NCBI GenBank assembly: GCA_946487895.1
Contig: CAMLUO010000008.1
Coordinates: forward strand, 1-36,438
Direction: 5' to 3'
Source of the DNA: an uncultured Clostridium sp.
GTDB lineage: Bacteria; Bacillota; Clostridia; TANB77; CAG-508
Length of the DNA stretch: 36,438 nucleotides
Part shown: positions 33,776 through 36,438 of the stretch, piece after piece
How the letters are laid out: each line of letters starts with the position of its first letter
Position numbering within the stretch: position 1 is the stretch's first letter
Program-made: the position numbers and the translations under genes
The notes under the pieces: generated by a model
Database searches by the model: none
Told to the model about the DNA's origin: nothing
Seen by the model: only the letters and a program-made list of their open reading frames with translations

Positions 33776-35109
33776 TTTATTTTATCCTCCTTTGTAGGTT
33801 GTAATTTGTTAAATAACAAAGTTTTTTCATTTGTCATAGTACTATAAGAGTTTAAATTATTATTGAACAAAGATAATTGTTCATAATTTAATTTCCTATT
33901 ATTATCAACTTTTTCTTGATATACTAAATTTGTTTCAATGAAATTCTGATTAAATTTATATACTTTATTAAAATATTTACCTTTACAAGTTATAAAATAT
34001 TTTGCGCGTTTTAAAACAACTCCTAGCTTTTTTAGTGCTTCAAAATCTAGTAAAAAAGTTCGCCTTGCTCGTATAATTTTTTTAGCTGAAATAACTCCAA
34101 TTCCCGGAATTCTAAGTAAAGTAAAATAATCTGCAGTATTTATTTCAATAGGAAATTGGTCAATATGTCTTAGAGCCCAATCGCATTTTGGGTCTAATAT
34201 ATGGTTGAAATTAGGATGAGCTTCATCTAAAAGTTCATCAGCTTTAAAGCCATAGAAACGTAAAAGCCAATCAGCTTGATATAATCTATTTTCACGAAGT
34301 AGAGGAGGAGCTTCTAAAGTAGGAAGGTTTCTATCATTATTTACACTTATATATGCAGAATAATATACTCTTTTTAATTTTAGCTTCTGATATAATCCTT
34401 CAGAAAGTTTTAGAATTTTTAAATCACTTTCAGGTGTTGCTCCAATAATCATTTGGGTGGTTTGACCTGCAGGTACAAATTTAGGTTTAAATCTACTTTT
34501 AATTAATTTGTTTTCTTGTATATTATTTGAAATATAATTCATAGGTTTTAAAATACCTGTTTTTTCTTTTTGTGGAGCAAGTAATTTTAAGCTATCATTA
34601 GAAGGTAATTCAATATTAATACTCATTCTATCGACCAATGCTCCTAGTTTATCAATTAATTCTTTGCTACATCCAGGTATTGTTTTACAGTGAATATATC
34701 CGTTAAAATTATATTCATTTCTTAGTATAGTTGCAGTTTGAATTAACATTTCCATTGTATAATCTGGAGATTTTATAACTGCAGAACTTAAAAATAAACC
34801 TTCTATATAATTTCTCTTATAAAAGTTTATAGTTAAATCTGCTATTTCTCGTGGTGTGAAAGTGGCTCTTTTAACAGAGTTTGTTGCACGATTAATACAA
34901 TATTTGCAGTCATACATACATGAATTTGTCATTAAAATTTTTAATAGTGAAATACATCTTCCATCAGCACCCCAACTATGACAAATTCCAGAAACATGAC
35001 CATTTCCAATTCCATTGTTTTTGTTTTTTCTATTGCTTCCACTAGAACTACAGGAAGCATCATATTTTGCAGAATCTGCTAGTATCTTTAGTTTTTCATA
35101 TATATCCAT
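33754..35109 (-). CDS. Putative DNA modification/repair radical SAM protein with helix-hairpin-helix domain (TIGR03916 type)
   Basis: A 451-residue protein. The N terminus has the family-specific cysteine-rich part KYDASCSSSGSNR and GICHSWGADGRCISLLKILMTNSC. The radical SAM cluster motif is CMYDCKYC (Cys64, Cys68, Cys71). Further motifs are EGLFLSSAVIKSPDYTMEMLI, YIHCKTIPG and FVPAGQTTQMIIGATPESD. A helix-hairpin-helix DNA-binding motif lies at about 326-351 (TADYFTLLRIPGIGVISAKKI). The tail after residue 380 is polar and variable. The combination of radical SAM and DNA-binding modules suggests radical chemistry on DNA, but no substrate is known. Additional cysteines 20, 43 and 52 could hold a second cluster. 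Transcribed from a consensus promoter upstream, together with the DUF4130 gene. Confidence 0.88.
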   Translation of the reverse strand: MDIYEKLKILADSAKYDASCSSSGSNRKNKNNGIGNGHVSGICHSWGADGRCISLLKILMTNSCMYDCKYCINRATNSVKRATFTPREIADLTINFYKRNYIEGLFLSSAVIKSPDYTMEMLIQTATILRNEYNFNGYIHCKTIPGCSKELIDKLGALVDRMSINIELPSNDSLKLLAPQKEKTGILKPMNYISNNIQENKLIKSRFKPKFVPAGQTTQMIIGATPESDLKILKLSEGLYQKLKLKRVYYSAYISVNNDRNLPTLEAPPLLRENRLYQADWLLRFYGFKADELLDEAHPNFNHILDPKCDWALRHIDQFPIEINTADYFTLLRIPGIGVISAKKIIRARRTFLLDFEALKKLGVVLKRAKYFITCKGKYFNKVYKFNQNFIETNLVYQEKVDNNRKLNYEQLSLFNNNLNSYSTMTNEKTLLFNKLQPTKEDKIKCLTGNL

Positions 35110-35126
35110 TTTTTATCCTCACATAC

Positions 35127-35139
35127 CAAACATTTGTAC
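35127..35139 (-). promoter_or_regulatory. LexA-box-like palindrome before the radical SAM module
   Basis: The plus strand reads CAAACATTTGTAC, which matches 9 of the first 13 positions of the Gram-positive SOS box CGAACATATGTTCG. It lies just downstream of the -10 box, where a repressor would block transcription. The match is imperfect; a repair gene target makes it plausible. Confidence 0.3.
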
Positions 35140-35141
35140 AT

Positions 35142-35169
35142 ATTATATCACAAAAAAATGAAATGTCAA
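35142..35169 (-). promoter_or_regulatory. Consensus sigma-A promoter of the radical SAM/DUF4130 module
   Basis: On the minus strand TTGACA (complement of 35164-35169) and TATAAT (complement of 35142-35147) are separated by 16 nt. The start codon is about 33 nt downstream of the -10 box. Confidence 0.75.
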
Positions 35170-35251
35170 ATATTTGTTTGTGGAAATTTGAGATTGTTAT
35201 ATAAAATGTCGAATTTTGCGATGAAAAGTTTGAAAAAAAGATAAAAAACTA

Positions 35252-35280
35252 TTGACATAAAGTTATAGACGTAGTATATA
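35252..35280 (+). promoter_or_regulatory. Promoter of the Rpn-type nuclease gene
   Basis: TTGACA (35252-35257), 17 nt, TATATA (35275-35280), with an overlapping TATAAT at 35279-35284. The leader to the start codon is close to 190 nt long. Confidence 0.6.
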
Positions 35281-35418
35281 TAATTTATGTTAAGATAAGT
35301 AAATAATATAATTTGTTTCAGAATTTCTAATCAATAAATTTCCAAAAAAATAAAAAAGTGTAAATTAAAAAGAAAAAAAGAGAAAATTGAAGGAAATTAA
35401 ATTTAAAACCATCAATTT

Positions 35419-35446
35419 ACTATAAAATAAATATTGATTTTATAGT
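35419..35446 (+). promoter_or_regulatory. Inverted repeat in the leader of the Rpn-type gene
   Basis: ACTATAAAAT (35419-35428) and ATTTTATAGT (35437-35446) pair perfectly around an 8-nt loop, ending 17 nt before the AAAGGAG ribosome binding site. It may be an operator or a leader hairpin. Confidence 0.4.
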
Positions 35447-35477
35447 GCTATAAATATATAATGAAAGGAGAAAAGAT

Positions 35478-36438
35478 ATGATAGTATATTCACTTAGAGA
35501 ATATTTTATATTAGAACGATATTTTTTTAAAGAAGAAGTTATTGGATTAAATGATAATAGTGAAAAATATAAGCTAGATGTAAATAAAAATACGAAAAAT
35601 CAACATCATAAACATGATAAATTATTTAGGGAAATATTGAGTAATAAAAAAGAAATTGTTAAATTAATAAATAAATATTTAGAGCCAAAAGAAAAGATAA
35701 CAGAAGAAATGATTGAAAGGTATGATACAAAATATATAACTACTTCCTATGAAGAAAAGGAATCAGATATAGTTTTTAAATTAAAAAATAGGGAAGTGTT
35801 CTTCTTAATTGAACATCAAACAAAAGTAGATAAATTAATGGCTGAAAGGCTAACTGAATATAGTTTAGAAATTATTAGAGCGAGAAAAAGAGAAAATTTA
35901 TCAAAAAAATCTGAAGAAATGCTAATACCAAGAGTGATACCCTTAGTATTATATACTGGACAAACAAAATGGACAGCTAAAAATAAGTTAGAAGAAGTAC
36001 AAGTAGAGTTTAAGCATTTAAAAGGAGTAGATATAATAACTGGGTATAATTTAATTGACATACGAGATGAAGAAGAAGCAATTAAAGATGGAACAGCAGT
36101 AGCAAGAATGTCGGTGATTGAAAGAAAAAACAATACAGTAGAAATAATAGAAACGATAAAAAGAATGGCTGAACATATAAAGGATAAAGTAGAACGAAAA
36201 GAATTTGCGAAAGAAGTTAAATATTTATTGTATGGTAGGTTAACTAAAGATGAGATAGAAGAAATTGAGAAAATTTTGATAGAAAGGGAAGGTGAAGATG
36301 TTATGTTACATGCACAAATGGTTATAGAAAGAGATTTTAAAAGAGCGAGAGAAGAAGGGAGAAAAGAAGGAATGTTACATGCGCAAAAAGTAATAGAAAG
36401 AGATTTTAAAAGAGCGAGGGAAGAAGGAAGAAAAGAAG
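35478..36438 (+). CDS. Rpn-family PD-(D/E)XK nuclease / putative transposase, truncated by window end
   Basis: The frame is open from ATG 35478 (AAAGGAG 7 nt upstream) to the window end, so the 3' end is unseen; 320 residues are visible. HHKHDKLFREILSNKKEIVKLINKYL is the usual Rpn/YhgA-like beginning, here preceded by about 40 extra residues. The nuclease core has Asp97 in SDIVFKL and Glu112-x-Gln114 in FFLIEHQ, the E-x-Q variant common in this family, then IPRVIPLVLYTGQTKW. From residue 276 the protein consists of a 23-residue repeat starting MLHAQ and ending REEGRKEG, present at least twice. Family members promote DNA cleavage and RecA-independent recombination, and some act in phage defence. 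A second ribosome binding site before Met276 suggests an internal translation product. Confidence 0.85.
   Translation, partial: MIVYSLREYFILERYFFKEEVIGLNDNSEKYKLDVNKNTKNQHHKHDKLFREILSNKKEIVKLINKYLEPKEKITEEMIERYDTKYITTSYEEKESDIVFKLKNREVFFLIEHQTKVDKLMAERLTEYSLEIIRARKRENLSKKSEEMLIPRVIPLVLYTGQTKWTAKNKLEEVQVEFKHLKGVDIITGYNLIDIRDEEEAIKDGTAVARMSVIERKNNTVEIIETIKRMAEHIKDKVERKEFAKEVKYLLYGRLTKDEIEEIEKILIEREGEDVMLHAQMVIERDFKRAREEGRKEGMLHAQKVIERDFKRAREEGRKE
36303..36438 (+). repeat. 69-bp tandem repeat in the 3' part of the Rpn-type gene
   Basis: Unit 1 is 36303-36371 and unit 2 starts at 36372 and runs off the window (67 of 69 nt visible). The units differ at only a few positions (for example ATGGTT versus AAAGTA after the shared ATGTTACATGC-CAA) and keep the frame, giving 23-residue protein repeats. 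Confidence 0.9.

Larger units (their letters stand above)
35110..35477. other. Divergent intergenic region (368 nt)
   Basis: No gene is visible. The region contains the minus-strand promoter and palindrome at 35127-35169, a plus-strand promoter at 35252-35280, a 200-nt very AT-rich leader, and a perfect 10-bp inverted repeat at 35419-35446 shortly before the ribosome binding site of the Rpn-type gene. Confidence 0.6.

Noticed and set aside
36303..36438. Start of a CRISPR array
   Set aside because: The repeat units are directly adjacent without spacers, 69 bp long and in frame with the nuclease gene.

Overview
The window is AT-rich DNA with strong AAGGAG-type ribosome binding sites, dense co-directional operons and TGA used as a stop. 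Gene content (split spoIIP, whiA, ftsH, alr, a LytR-CpsA-Psr protein, a CpsB/C/D phosphoregulatory module) points to a low-GC Gram-positive bacterium of the Bacillota, most likely an anaerobic Clostridia-like lineage. The standard bacterial code is used. No database could be consulted; names rest on recognised motifs, architecture and gene order.

Layout. 1-100: 3' end of a tRNA-Gly and its terminator. 150-979: a palindromic operator candidate and a broken ORF6N/PLD-like gene of phage type. 1218-1820: an unrecognised membrane protein. 2092-7374: an envelope/quality-control group (FemA/B-type peptidyl transferase, alanine racemase, DUF1189-like membrane protein, FtsH). 7530-10474: prmC, whiA, hemW. 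10548-12062: LCP ligase and a VanZ-family protein.

12489-28754: a complete Wzx/Wzy-type capsule or exopolysaccharide locus. It holds the initiating phosphoglycosyl transferase, four GT4-type glycosyltransferases, an EpsG-like polymerase, a TupA-like ATP-grasp protein, a Wzx flippase, a UDP-glucuronate-type epimerase, an acyltransferase and UDP-glucose dehydrogenase. A separate promoter with a long leader hairpin precedes CpsC, CpsD (BY-kinase), CpsB (phosphatase) and GlmM. Together these genes supply UDP-GlcA/UDP-GalA, build and flip the repeat unit, polymerise it, control chain length by tyrosine phosphorylation and, via the LCP protein upstream, probably attach it to the wall.

The most unusual structure is at 12032-12448, exactly at the entrance of the polysaccharide operon. 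A 65-bp perfect direct repeat, each copy carrying a near-consensus promoter, brackets a 287-bp non-coding element whose ends and interior form nested inverted repeats. It looks like a structured RNA or a MITE-like insertion that has duplicated the operon promoter.

28871-32905: a small membrane protein, a frameshifted spoIIP with a terminator-like hairpin inside its signal-anchor codons, a UMPH-1-type 5'-nucleotidase, and a LiaF-like/DUF4097 pair bracketed by GGGACA palindromes. 33017-35109, minus strand: the poorly characterised two-gene radical-SAM/DUF4130 'DNA modification/repair' module, with a consensus promoter and a LexA-box-like palindrome. 35478-end: an Rpn-family PD-(D/E)XK nuclease truncated by the window, with a 69-bp tandem repeat and an internal ribosome binding site that could express a separate intragenic C-terminal product.
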